From Streptomyces sp. NRRL WC-3549 (GTDB lineage: Bacteria > Actinomycetota > Actinomycetes > Streptomycetales > Streptomycetaceae): DNA of 11,664 nucleotides. Positions 1 to 5,869 of this stretch are shown in pieces. Every line of letters starts with the position of its first letter. Position 1 is the stretch's first letter. The stretch covers positions 8,813 through 20,476 of the forward strand of contig NZ_KL585428.1 in NCBI RefSeq assembly GCF_000721935.1, in the 5' to 3' direction. A program made the position numbers and the translations under genes. The notes below the pieces were generated by a model that was not told the DNA's origin, did not search any database, and worked only from the letters and a program-made list of their open reading frames with translations.

Positions 1-23
1 TCAGAGATGTGTATAAGAGACAG
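1..23 (+). other. Tn5 mosaic-end sequencing adapter (left contig end)
   Basis: Bases 5-23 read AGATGTGTATAAGAGACAG, the 19-bp Tn5 mosaic end used in Nextera-type libraries. The four bases before it may be adapter too. This is a library artefact, not genome sequence. It sits inside the C-terminal coding region of the LacI-type gene, whose reading changes from ...PALT to adapter-encoded residues at base 23/24. Confidence 0.95.
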
Positions 24-947
24 CGTCAGGGCCGGCACCGCGTCCACCGAGAACGGCAGGTCGTCGAAGCCCGCCACCGAGACGTCCTCAGGGATGCGGA
101 GCCCGTGGTCCCGGACCGCCGCGCAGGCGCCCAGGGCCACCGTGTCGTTCGCGGCGACCACCGCCGTCACCCCGGTCCCGCGGGCCAGAAGTTCCCGTGT
201 CGCGTCGTACCCGGAGCGCCGGTCGTACGGGCCGTGCACGGTGAGGCCCTCCTCGTCGCCGTACAGCCCCGCCGCCCCCATCGCCTCGCGGTGGCCCTCC
301 AGGCGGTGCCGGGTCGTGGTGCGCTCCGACGGGCCGGCGACGTAGCCGATCCGCCGGTGGCCCAGCCCCAGCAGGTGCTCCGTGAGCCGCCGCGCGCCGC
401 CCCGGTTGTCGAAGGCCAGTGAGGCGGTGACGGCGTCGGTGCCGGGCAGCGGGGGCCGCCCGCAGAAGACGATCCTGGTCCCCGCGTCCGCGAGCTTCGC
501 CAGCTTCACGGCCATGGCCGCCTGGTGGGACGGGTCCTCCAGGGCACCGCCGGTGAGGACCACCGCCGCGGCGCGCTGGCGCTGGAGCAGGGTGAGGTAG
601 GTCAGTTCCCGCTCGGGGGAGCCGCCGGTGTTGCAGACGACGGCCAGCTTCTCGCCGCCCGCCCGGCCCGATCCGTCGCCCGGCCCGCCGATCTGGCTCT
701 GCGCGGCGCCCGCCATGATCCCGAAGAACGGGTCGGCGATGTCGTTGACCAGGATCCCGACCAGGTCGGACGTGGCGGCGGCCAGCGAACTGGCCGGGCC
801 GTTGAGTACGTAGTCCAGCTCGTCCACCGCGCGCAGCACCCGCTCCCGGGTGGACGTGGCCACCGGATAGTTGCCGTTCAGCACGCGCGACACGGTGGCC
901 GGGGAGACCCGGGCGCGGGCCGCCACGTCCGCCAGCGTGACTGTCAT
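24..947 (-). CDS. LacI-family transcriptional regulator (partial, C-terminus missing)
   Basis: Probable sugar-responsive repressor of the divergent operon. Seen: the start ATG at 947-945 has a GGAGGAG ribosome site a few bases upstream. Residues 2-25 are a textbook LacI helix-turn-helix and hinge region (TLADVAARARVSPATVSRVL), followed by a periplasmic-binding-protein-like sugar domain. Family landmarks include GILVNDIADPFF (about residue 70), LGHRRIGYVAGP (about 205), VVAANDTVALGAC (about 265) and VAGFDDLPF (about 295). Reading is open for 308 codons, then runs into adapter after PALT. LacI proteins are usually about 330-345 residues, so roughly 30 residues are missing because of the contig end and not because the gene is broken. 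Because no stop is present it is easily missed by ORF callers, and the long open frame ending at 88 on the same strand is a shadow of it. Known of the family: binds a palindromic operator and is released by a small sugar ligand. Inferred: it controls the operator at 1021-1036. Confidence 0.93.
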
Positions 948-981
948 CGCTCTCCTCCGGGGAGTTGTGGAGCGGCCCCCC

Positions 982-1011
982 TTGTCCGGGCCGCAGTCGG
1001 CAGGCTAGCGT
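982..1011 (+). promoter_or_regulatory. Candidate housekeeping-sigma promoter for the catabolic operon
   Basis: TTGTCC at 982-987 and TAGCGT at 1006-1011 are separated by 18 bases and resemble the -35 and -10 boxes of streptomycete HrdB-type promoters. A start site near 1018-1020 would fall just before the LacI-type operator, which fits repression by blocking initiation. The call rests on motif resemblance and position only. Confidence 0.4.
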
Positions 1012-1020
1012 CATACCGTA

Positions 1021-1036
1021 TAGAAAGCGCTTGCTA
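1021..1036. promoter_or_regulatory. LacI-type operator palindrome
   Basis: TAGAAAGCGCTTGCTA is palindromic at 14 of 16 positions, with the perfect core AAGCGCTT at 1025-1032. The central CG and flanking A/T-rich arms are typical of LacI/CcpA-family operators. It lies between the divergent LacI-type gene (start 947) and the oxidoreductase gene (start 1059). It could serve both repression of the operon and autoregulation of the regulator. Confidence 0.72.
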
Positions 1037-1058
1037 CCGCTGTATGGAGGGAACTTTC

Positions 1059-2210
1059 GTGACACGCAGGACAGTGCGCATCGCCATGAACGGCGTCACG
1101 GGACGCATGGGGTACCGGCAGCACCTGGTGCGCTCGATCCTCGCGATCCGTGAGCAGGGCGGCCTCGATCTCGGCAACGGCGACGTGCTGTGGCCCGAGC
1201 CCGTCCTCGTCGGCCGCCGCGCCCACGCGCTCCAGGCCCTCGCCGAGCAGCACGGCCTGACCGAGTGGTCCACCGACCTCGACGCGGTCCTCGCCGACGA
1301 GTCGATCGACGTCTACTTCGACGCCCAGGTCACCTCGGCCCGCGTCGAGGCGATCAAGAAGGCCGTCGCGGCCGGCAAGCACATCTACACCGAGAAGCCC
1401 ACCGCCACCGATGTCGAGGGCGCCCTGGAGCTGGCCCGGCTGGCCCGGGACGCCGGGATCAAGCACGGCGTCGTCCAGGACAAGATCTTCCTCCCGGGCC
1501 TGCTGAAGCTGAAGCGCCTCATCGACGGCGGCTTCTTCGGCGAGATCCTGTCCGTCCGCGGGGAGTTCGGCTACTGGGTCTTCGAGGGCGACTGGCAGGA
1601 GGCCCAGCGGCCGTCCTGGAACTACCGGGCGGAGGACGGCGGCGGCATCGTCGTGGACATGTTCCCGCACTGGGAGTACGTCCTGCACGAGCTGTTCGGC
1701 CAGGTCACCAGCGTCTCGGCGCACGTGCAGACACACATCCCGCAGCGCTGGGACGAGCAGGGCAAGCCCTACGCGGCCACCGCCGACGACGCCGCCTACG
1801 GCACCTTCCAGCTGGCCGGCGGCGCCGTCGCCCAGATCAACTCGTCCTGGGCGGTCCGCGTCAACCGCGACGAGCTGGTCGAGTTCCAGGTGGACGGCAC
1901 CCACGGCTCCGCCGTCGCCGGTCTTCGCAACTGCCGTGTCCAGCACCGCTCCGCCACCCCCAAGCCGGTCTGGAACCCCGACCTGCCGGTCACCGAGCCC
2001 TTCCGCGACCAGTGGCAGGAGGTGCCCGACAACGCCGTCTTCGACAACGGTTTCAAGGCCCAGTGGGAGCTGTTCCTGCGCCACATCGTCCTGGACGAGC
2101 CCTACAGCTGGGACCTGATGGCGGGCGCCCGCGGCGTCCAGCTCGCCGAGCTCGGCCTCAGGTCCGCGGCCGAGGGCCGCCGCTTCGACGTTCCGGAGCT
2201 GTCCCTGTGA
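1059..2210 (+). CDS. Gfo/Idh/MocA-family NAD(P)-dependent oxidoreductase
   Basis: Probable cytosolic sugar or cyclitol dehydrogenase, 383 aa, within the normal family range. The GTG start at 1059 is chosen because GGAGGG at 1046-1051 sits 7-8 bases before it; an in-frame ATG at 1044 overlaps that ribosome site and would add five residues. The open frame continues far upstream, but that part is antisense to the LacI-type gene. Seen: an N-terminal Rossmann fold with NGVTGRMG (residues 11-18, a GxxGxxG nucleotide loop), TEKPTATD with the family EKP motif (112-114), and GGGIVVDMFPH with D200 and H204 in the usual catalytic positions of the C-terminal alpha/beta domain. First gene of a three-gene operon. 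Family knowledge: these enzymes oxidise or reduce a sugar-ring hydroxyl using NAD(P). The substrate is not deducible here. Confidence 0.9.
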   Translation: MTRRTVRIAMNGVTGRMGYRQHLVRSILAIREQGGLDLGNGDVLWPEPVLVGRRAHALQALAEQHGLTEWSTDLDAVLADESIDVYFDAQVTSARVEAIKKAVAAGKHIYTEKPTATDVEGALELARLARDAGIKHGVVQDKIFLPGLLKLKRLIDGGFFGEILSVRGEFGYWVFEGDWQEAQRPSWNYRAEDGGGIVVDMFPHWEYVLHELFGQVTSVSAHVQTHIPQRWDEQGKPYAATADDAAYGTFQLAGGAVAQINSSWAVRVNRDELVEFQVDGTHGSAVAGLRNCRVQHRSATPKPVWNPDLPVTEPFRDQWQEVPDNAVFDNGFKAQWELFLRHIVLDEPYSWDLMAGARGVQLAELGLRSAAEGRRFDVPELSL

Positions 2211-2247
2211 ACGGCCACCCCCGCCCCGGCGTAACGGAGTCGACCCC

Positions 2248-3390
2248 ATGACCATCCACCTTCCGCAGGGCGCGTACGAGCCGCGCACCACCCCGCTCGA
2301 CCTCGCCCCGAACGGCACCGCGCTCGTCTCCCGCACCGTCTTCTCGGCGGCCCACGTCGTCGCCGACCCGTACGCCGACGCCGGCCCCGACGGCCCGGCC
2401 GCCGTCGACTGGGACGCCACCCTCGCCTTCCGCCGCCACCTCTGGTCGCACGGGCTGGGCGTCGCCGAGGCCATGGACACCGCGCAGCGGGGCATGGGCC
2501 TGGACTGGGCCGGTGCCGCCGAGCTCATCCGCCGCTCCGCCGCCGAGGCGAAGGCGGTCGGCGGCCGGATCGCCTGCGGCGTCGGCACCGACCAGCTCAC
2601 CGGCCCCGCGACGCTCGCCGAGGTGCGCGCGGCCTACGAGGAGCAGCTCGCCGTCGTCGAGGAGAGCGGCGCCCAGGCCATCCTGATGGCCTCCCGGGCG
2701 CTGGCCGCCGCGGCCGAGGGCCCCGAGGACTACCTGGAGACCTACGCCCACCTCCTGCGCCAGGCCACCGAACCCGTGGTGCTGCACTGGCTCGGCCCGA
2801 TGTTCGACCCCGCACTGGAGGGCTACTGGGGCTCCGCCGACCTCGACGCGGCCACCGACACCTTCCTCAAGGTCATCGCGGAGCACCCGGACAAGGTCGA
2901 CGGCATCAAGATGTCGCTCCTGGACGCCGAGCGCGAGATCGACGTACGGCGCCGCCTTCCGGGCGGGGTCCGCTGCTACACCGGGGACGACTTCAACTAC
3001 CCCGAGCTGATCGCCGGCGACGACCGTGGGTTCAGCCACGCCCTGCTCGGCATCTTCGACCCGCTGGGGCCGCTGGCCGCCCACGCCGTACGCGTCCTGG
3101 ACACCGGTGACACCGAGGGCTTCCGCGCCCTGCTCGACCCCACGGTCGAGCTGTCCCGCCACCTCTTCCGGGCGCCGACCCGCTACTACAAGACGGGCGT
3201 GGTCTTCCTCGCCTGGCTGGCCGGCCACCAGGACCACTTCACGATGGTGGGCGGCCTCCAGTCCGCCCGCTCGCTGCCGCACCTGGCGAAGGCGTACGAA
3301 CTGGCCGACCGGCTCGGCCTGTTCCCGGACCCCGGGCTGGCGGAGTCCCGGATGCGCGCACTGCTGTCCGTCCACGGAGGTACCCGATGA
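2248..3390 (+). CDS. DHDPS/DUF993-like putative class I aldolase or lyase
   Basis: A 380-aa TIM-barrel protein resembling the dihydrodipicolinate synthase superfamily, closest in feel to the uncharacterised DUF993 group. GGAG at 2236-2239 lies 8 bases before the ATG. Seen: VDGIKMS at 218-223 matches the strand carrying the Schiff-base lysine, making K221 the candidate catalytic residue; YTGDDFNYPELIAGDD (244-259) followed by GFSHALLGIFDPLGPLAA matches the family SGDD...G segment. Unusual: where classical DHDPS/NAL proteins have a catalytic tyrosine (YNxP), this protein has HWLGP at 180-184. It is also about 80 residues longer than DHDPS (usually about 290-300), mostly by a C-terminal helical extension. 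Inferred role: retro-aldol cleavage or dehydration of a keto-sugar or keto-acid made by its operon partners, not lysine biosynthesis. It follows the oxidoreductase by 37 bp and overlaps the next gene by 4 bp. Confidence 0.82.
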   Translation: MTIHLPQGAYEPRTTPLDLAPNGTALVSRTVFSAAHVVADPYADAGPDGPAAVDWDATLAFRRHLWSHGLGVAEAMDTAQRGMGLDWAGAAELIRRSAAEAKAVGGRIACGVGTDQLTGPATLAEVRAAYEEQLAVVEESGAQAILMASRALAAAAEGPEDYLETYAHLLRQATEPVVLHWLGPMFDPALEGYWGSADLDAATDTFLKVIAEHPDKVDGIKMSLLDAEREIDVRRRLPGGVRCYTGDDFNYPELIAGDDRGFSHALLGIFDPLGPLAAHAVRVLDTGDTEGFRALLDPTVELSRHLFRAPTRYYKTGVVFLAWLAGHQDHFTMVGGLQSARSLPHLAKAYELADRLGLFPDPGLAESRMRALLSVHGGTR

Positions 3391-4229
3391 GCGCCGGTCT
3401 CTCCGAACTCTCCCGCCTCTCGATCAACCAGGAGACGGTCAGGCAGCTCTCCCTGCCCGAACTCGCGGAGAGCTGCGCCGCGGCGGGCGTCGGCCAGGTG
3501 GGCCTGTGGCGTGCTCCCGTGCAGGAGTACGGCATCGAGCGCGCCGGGACCCTGATGAAGGACGCCGGGCTCACCGTCACCAGCCTCTGCCGCGGCGGCT
3601 TCCTCACCGCGGCCGACCCGGCCGAGCGGGCCCGCGCCCTGGACGACAACCGGGCGGCGGTCGACGAGGCCGCGGGTGTGGGCACCGACACCCTGGTCCT
3701 GGTCTCCGGCGGACTCCCGGCCGGCGACAAGGACCTGTACGGCGCCCGCGAGCGCATCGCCGAGGCCCTGGCCGAACTCGCCCCGTACGCGGGGGAGCGG
3801 GGCGTCCGGCTCGCGATCGAGCCGCTGCACCCGATGTTCGCCTCGGACCGCTGTGTGGTCTCCACCCTGGCCCAGGCCCTGGACCTCGCGGAGCGCTTCC
3901 CGGCGGAACAGGTCGGCGTGGTCGTGGACGCGTACCACATCTGGTGGGACGACCAGGTGCCCGCGCAGATCGCCCGGGCGGGCGCGGGCGGCCGGATCCA
4001 CTCCTTCCAGCTGGCCGACTGGATCACCCCGCTGCCGGCGGGCGTGCTCGTGGGCAGGGGCCAACTGGGCGACGGCAGCGTGGACTTCCGGTCCATGCGG
4101 CGGCACGTCGAGGCGACCGGGTTCGACGGCCCGATCGAGGTCGAGATCTTCAACGAGGACCTGTGGGCGCGTGACGGCGCCGAGGTGGTCGCCGAAGTCG
4201 CCGCCCGCTACCTGGAACACGCCTGCTGA
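3387..4229 (+). CDS. Sugar-phosphate isomerase/epimerase-type TIM-barrel protein
   Basis: A 280-aa xylose-isomerase-like (AP endonuclease 2 superfamily) TIM barrel. It starts with an ATGA overlap (ATG 3387-3389, upstream stop TGA 3388-3390), so translation is probably coupled; GGAGG at 3375-3379 provides its ribosome site. Seen: candidate divalent-metal ligands E145 in AIEPLHPMF, D181 and H184 in VVVDAYHIWWD, H205/Q208 in RIHSFQLADW and E253 in IEVEIFNED, in the order expected for the family. Length is normal. Family knowledge: members isomerise or epimerise sugars through an enediolate at the metal; some act as dehydratases or on 3-keto-sugars. Inferred: it rearranges the oxidoreductase product before, or the aldolase product after, cleavage. 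It is the last gene of the operon, with a strong hairpin 12 bp downstream. Confidence 0.87.
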   Translation: MSAGLSELSRLSINQETVRQLSLPELAESCAAAGVGQVGLWRAPVQEYGIERAGTLMKDAGLTVTSLCRGGFLTAADPAERARALDDNRAAVDEAAGVGTDTLVLVSGGLPAGDKDLYGARERIAEALAELAPYAGERGVRLAIEPLHPMFASDRCVVSTLAQALDLAERFPAEQVGVVVDAYHIWWDDQVPAQIARAGAGGRIHSFQLADWITPLPAGVLVGRGQLGDGSVDFRSMRRHVEATGFDGPIEVEIFNEDLWARDGAEVVAEVAARYLEHAC

Positions 4230-4240
4230 ACGGCGCCGTA

Positions 4241-4275
4241 CCCGGGGGCCCGGCTGTGCGGTCCGGGCCCCCGGG
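4241..4275 (+). terminator. Strong hairpin terminator of the catabolic operon
   Basis: CCCGGGGGCCCGG (4241-4253) and CCGGGCCCCCGGG (4263-4275) form a perfect 13-bp stem around a 9-base loop. It begins 12 bp after the isomerase stop codon. There is no T-run after the stem, which is usual for terminators in GC-rich actinomycetes. Confidence 0.85.
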
Positions 4276-4380
4276 GAAGCGCGTGCGGTGGGACGCTTCC
4301 GGGGCGTCGGAGGAGCAGGCCGTCAGGGAGCGCGGCGGCCGGTGAACGGCCGATCCGCGACGGATGGACGGACGCCTTGG

Positions 4381-4397
4381 TAAAGGAAACGTAAAGG
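4381..4397 (+). repeat. TAAAGG direct repeat, 11-bp period
   Basis: TAAAGG occurs at 4381-4386 and again at 4392-4397, an 11-bp spacing (one helical turn), in an A-rich patch that stands out from the surrounding GC-rich DNA. It lies directly upstream of the ECF-type -35 box and could be an activator site. The repeat is short, so this is weak. Confidence 0.3.
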
Positions 4398-4400
4398 CGT

Positions 4401-4426
4401 GCAACCTTTCCGTGCCCCGCCCCGTC
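4401..4426 (+). promoter_or_regulatory. Candidate ECF-sigma-type promoter
   Basis: GCAACC at 4401-4406 and CGTC at 4423-4426 are separated by 16 bases. This matches the AAC-N16-containing pattern of group 4 (ECF, SigE-like) sigma promoters of actinomycetes. A transcript would begin near 4433 and run rightwards into a region with no convincing coding sequence. Motif match only. Confidence 0.45.
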
Positions 4427-4447
4427 GTATTCGGCGTCGGGGCTTCC

Positions 4448-4502
4448 GGGGGAGGGACCCGGGGGGGAACGGGAAGGCCCGACGGGGGGAAGACGAGGGG
4501 GG
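4448..4502 (+). other. Dense G-run tract with G-quadruplex potential
   Basis: G-runs lie at 4448-4452, 4454-4456, 4461-4467, 4471-4473, 4484-4489 and 4497-4502. The first four are separated by loops of 1, 4 and 3 bases and fit the usual G3+N1-7 quadruplex pattern. The run is on the strand that would be the RNA if the upstream ECF-type promoter is used. Confidence 0.6.
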
Positions 4503-4524
4503 TCCGGCCTTACGGCCGGGCCCC
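4499..4524 (+). terminator. Strong hairpin, terminator-like
   Basis: GGGGTCCGGCC (4499-4509) pairs with GGCCGGGCCCC (4514-4524) around the loop TTAC. This gives an 11-bp stem with one G-T wobble. It is not near the end of any recognised gene on the plus strand, so it may end a small transcript from the promoter at 4401-4426. Confidence 0.5.
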
Positions 4525-4734
4525 ATTCGGCTTTCGGGGCCTCGGGCGCCTCTGCCGCCGCCCCTCGACCCGGCGCGCCCTGCCGTGTGTTCGCCCGCGA
4601 CCCGGTCGCGGAGGCCAGGGCGGTGCCCCGCCGCCTCACCCGAGCAGCGGGAGGCCAGGGCAGTCCGACGTGATCGGTGACGATCCGGAGCGTGTGCGCC
4701 CCGTTCGGCGTCGAACCCCCGGATCGGCTTCGTA

Positions 4735-4773
4735 CGCCGGTGTGGCCCGCCGGTGTGTCCCGCCGGTGATCCC
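4735..4773. repeat. Three-copy 13-bp tandem repeat
   Basis: Three head-to-tail units, 4735-4747, 4748-4760 and 4761-4773, share CGCCGGTG and end in a variable five bases with a conserved CC (CGCCGGTGTGGCC, CGCCGGTGTGTCC, CGCCGGTGATCCC). The unit is not a whole number of helical turns and the repeat lies outside coding sequence. Confidence 0.6.
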
Positions 4774-4788
4774 GCCCGGACGCGGCAA

Positions 4789-4835
4789 GGCTGACGGACC
4801 GTCATCCCGCGTCGGCGGTGGGCAGGCCGTCAGCC
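4789..4835 (-). terminator. Inverted repeat downstream of the first methyltransferase
   Basis: GGCTGACGG (4789-4797) is the exact complement of CCGTCAGCC (4827-4835), a 9-bp stem with a 29-base loop. It lies 6-50 bases beyond the stop codon of the minus-strand methyltransferase (stop at 4841-4843) and may terminate it. The long loop makes this uncertain. Confidence 0.35.
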
Positions 4836-4840
4836 CGGGC

Positions 4841-5584
4841 TCACCGGCCGGGACGGCTGCCCCCGGGCTTCCGGAACAGGGCCGCCCACAGGAAGTCCTC
4901 ACCGAACCACGGGGAGTCGGCCGGTTCGTCCCGCATCCGGCGCAGTTCGACCTCCTCCAGCTCCGCGAAGACGTGGCGCAGCGACTCCGGTGTGTAGGCG
5001 AGCCCGCCGTGCGGTTCCGCCGCGCCGTAGAGCTCCGCGTCGGGCAGCTCGGACCCCATCGCACCGGAGGCGAAGCAGGTGAGGGCCAGGTGTCCGCCGG
5101 GGGCGAGGACCCGGTCCAGGAGGGCGAGGTGGCTGACGCGCCGGTGCGGCGGCAGATGGTGGAAGCAGCCGGAGTCGTGGACCAGGTCGTACGGCCCGTC
5201 CGGCGCCCCCTCGGCGAACGCGTCCCCGCAGTGGAACCGGATGTCCGCCCCCGCCTCCCGGGCCCGCTCCCCGGCCCAGGCGACGGCCCCCGGCGACAGA
5301 TCGACGGCGTCCACCTCGAAGCCGAGGGAGGCGAGGTACAGCGCGTTGCGCCCCGGCCCGCAGCCGAGGTCGAGCGCCCGCCCGGGGGTGACCAGCCCGC
5401 GCTCCACGTACGACACGAGTGTCTCGTCGGGCTTCGCCACGAAGAAGGGAACCGGCTTGGACCGGTCCGCGTAGAACCCGTCCCACCAGTCGGCCCCGCC
5501 GGCGGTCCACCGGTCGGCCTCCGGCGCGAACAAGCCGTCCATGAGTCGCAGCACATCCTCGACCGAGCGCACGTTCCGGTCCAT
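4841..5584 (-). CDS. Class I SAM-dependent methyltransferase
   Basis: A 247-aa soluble enzyme predicted to transfer a methyl group from S-adenosylmethionine; the acceptor is unknown. The start ATG at 5584-5582 follows a G-rich ribosome site (AGGGGG about 7 bases upstream). Seen: SAM-binding motif I as LDLGCGPGR (residues 71-79), the ribose-binding acidic residue at the end of motif II in VDAVDLS (D95), a GD pair after the third strand (120-121), and FHHLPP (141-146) in place of the usual post-III segment. The N-terminal part, WWDGFYADRSKPVPFFVAKP, resembles small-molecule methyltransferases of the TehB/thiopurine type. This gene is monocistronic: its neighbours are on the other strand or separated by long gaps. 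The Rossmann methyltransferase call is secure; the substrate class is not. Confidence 0.88.
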   Translation of the reverse strand: MDRNVRSVEDVLRLMDGLFAPEADRWTAGGADWWDGFYADRSKPVPFFVAKPDETLVSYVERGLVTPGRALDLGCGPGRNALYLASLGFEVDAVDLSPGAVAWAGERAREAGADIRFHCGDAFAEGAPDGPYDLVHDSGCFHHLPPHRRVSHLALLDRVLAPGGHLALTCFASGAMGSELPDAELYGAAEPHGGLAYTPESLRHVFAELEEVELRRMRDEPADSPWFGEDFLWAALFRKPGGSRPGR

Positions 5585-5812
5585 CCGGAACCCCCTTTCC
5601 CGATGCCTCGAACCCTAGCGGCGGAAGCCGCGTAACCCCAGGTCAGAGGGTGCGGCCGGGGGCCTTCTGGGCGCCGTGGGGCCCTCGGGGACGGCCCGCC
5701 CTCCCTCCCCCGGCCGCATGGGGCGCGCGCCCGCGCACGCGGCCTCTCCGGGCCACCACGGGGGCGTTCTCGGCCCCCCGGGGCCCCCTTTCTGCGGGAT
5801 CTCGGACGGAGG

Positions 5813-5848
5813 GGCGATGCCCTGGGCGTACCCCTGGCTCACCTGGTC
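5813..5848 (+). other. Possible HTH-XRE remnant upstream of the ImmA/IrrE gene
   Basis: In the same frame as the GTG at 5870, these bases read GDALGVPLAHLV, very like the last helix of HTH-XRE domains. The frame is open back to a stop at 5633-5635 but has no ATG, GTG or TTG before 5870, and residues further upstream do not look like a complete HTH. ImmA/IrrE proteins often carry an N-terminal XRE domain, so the original gene may have begun further left and decayed. This is an inference from a short match. Confidence 0.35.
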
Positions 5849-5869
5849 TCCCGTCCGCCCGCATCGCTC

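Larger units (their letters stand above)
4433..4526 (+). ncRNA. Possible small RNA: promoter, G-run tract, terminator-like hairpin
   Basis: The segment runs from the start site predicted by the ECF-type promoter to the end of a strong hairpin, about 90 nt. It contains six runs of three or more G and then the hairpin at 4499-4524. No open frame with a ribosome site lies inside it. The small-RNA idea is an inference from the order promoter, non-coding tract, hairpin; a riboleader for a lost gene is equally possible. Confidence 0.28.
4276..4840. other. Gene-free intergenic region
   Basis: About 565 bases between the operon terminator and the end of the minus-strand methyltransferase gene. The open frames here have arginine/proline/glycine-rich translations typical of chance frames in GC-rich DNA, with no start context and no recognisable domain. 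The region holds an ECF-type promoter, a G-run tract, a strong hairpin, a 13-bp tandem repeat and an inverted repeat, listed separately. I see nothing in about 4527-4734. Confidence 0.7.

Noticed and set aside
525..1058. Upstream extension of the oxidoreductase frame to 525
   Set aside because: This stretch is antisense to the LacI-type gene and crosses the operator. The GTG at 1059 with GGAGGG gives a normal family N-terminus.
88..1065. A 325-aa minus-strand open frame over the LacI region
   Set aside because: It is a different frame from the LacI-type protein and reads as Arg/Gly/Pro-rich chance sequence. The true frame has no stop before the contig end.
1011..3375. Long minus-strand open frames antisense to the sugar operon
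   Set aside because: Their translations are Val/Gly/Arg-rich mirror frames of GC-ended codons on the plus strand, without domains or ribosome sites. The plus-strand genes have clear motifs.
4686..4725. tRNA-like T-loop (GTTCGGCGTCGAAC)
   Set aside because: No acceptor, D or anticodon stems can be drawn around it.
4364..5635. A 423-aa plus-strand open frame across the intergenic region and the first methyltransferase
   Set aside because: Half of it is antisense to the methyltransferase and the rest has no domain, no ribosome site and chance-like composition.
5676..5869. Plus-strand N-terminal extension of the ImmA/IrrE second frame to ATG 5676
   Set aside because: The Arg/Pro-rich translation is chance-like and the coding signal in 5870-6014 is in a different frame.
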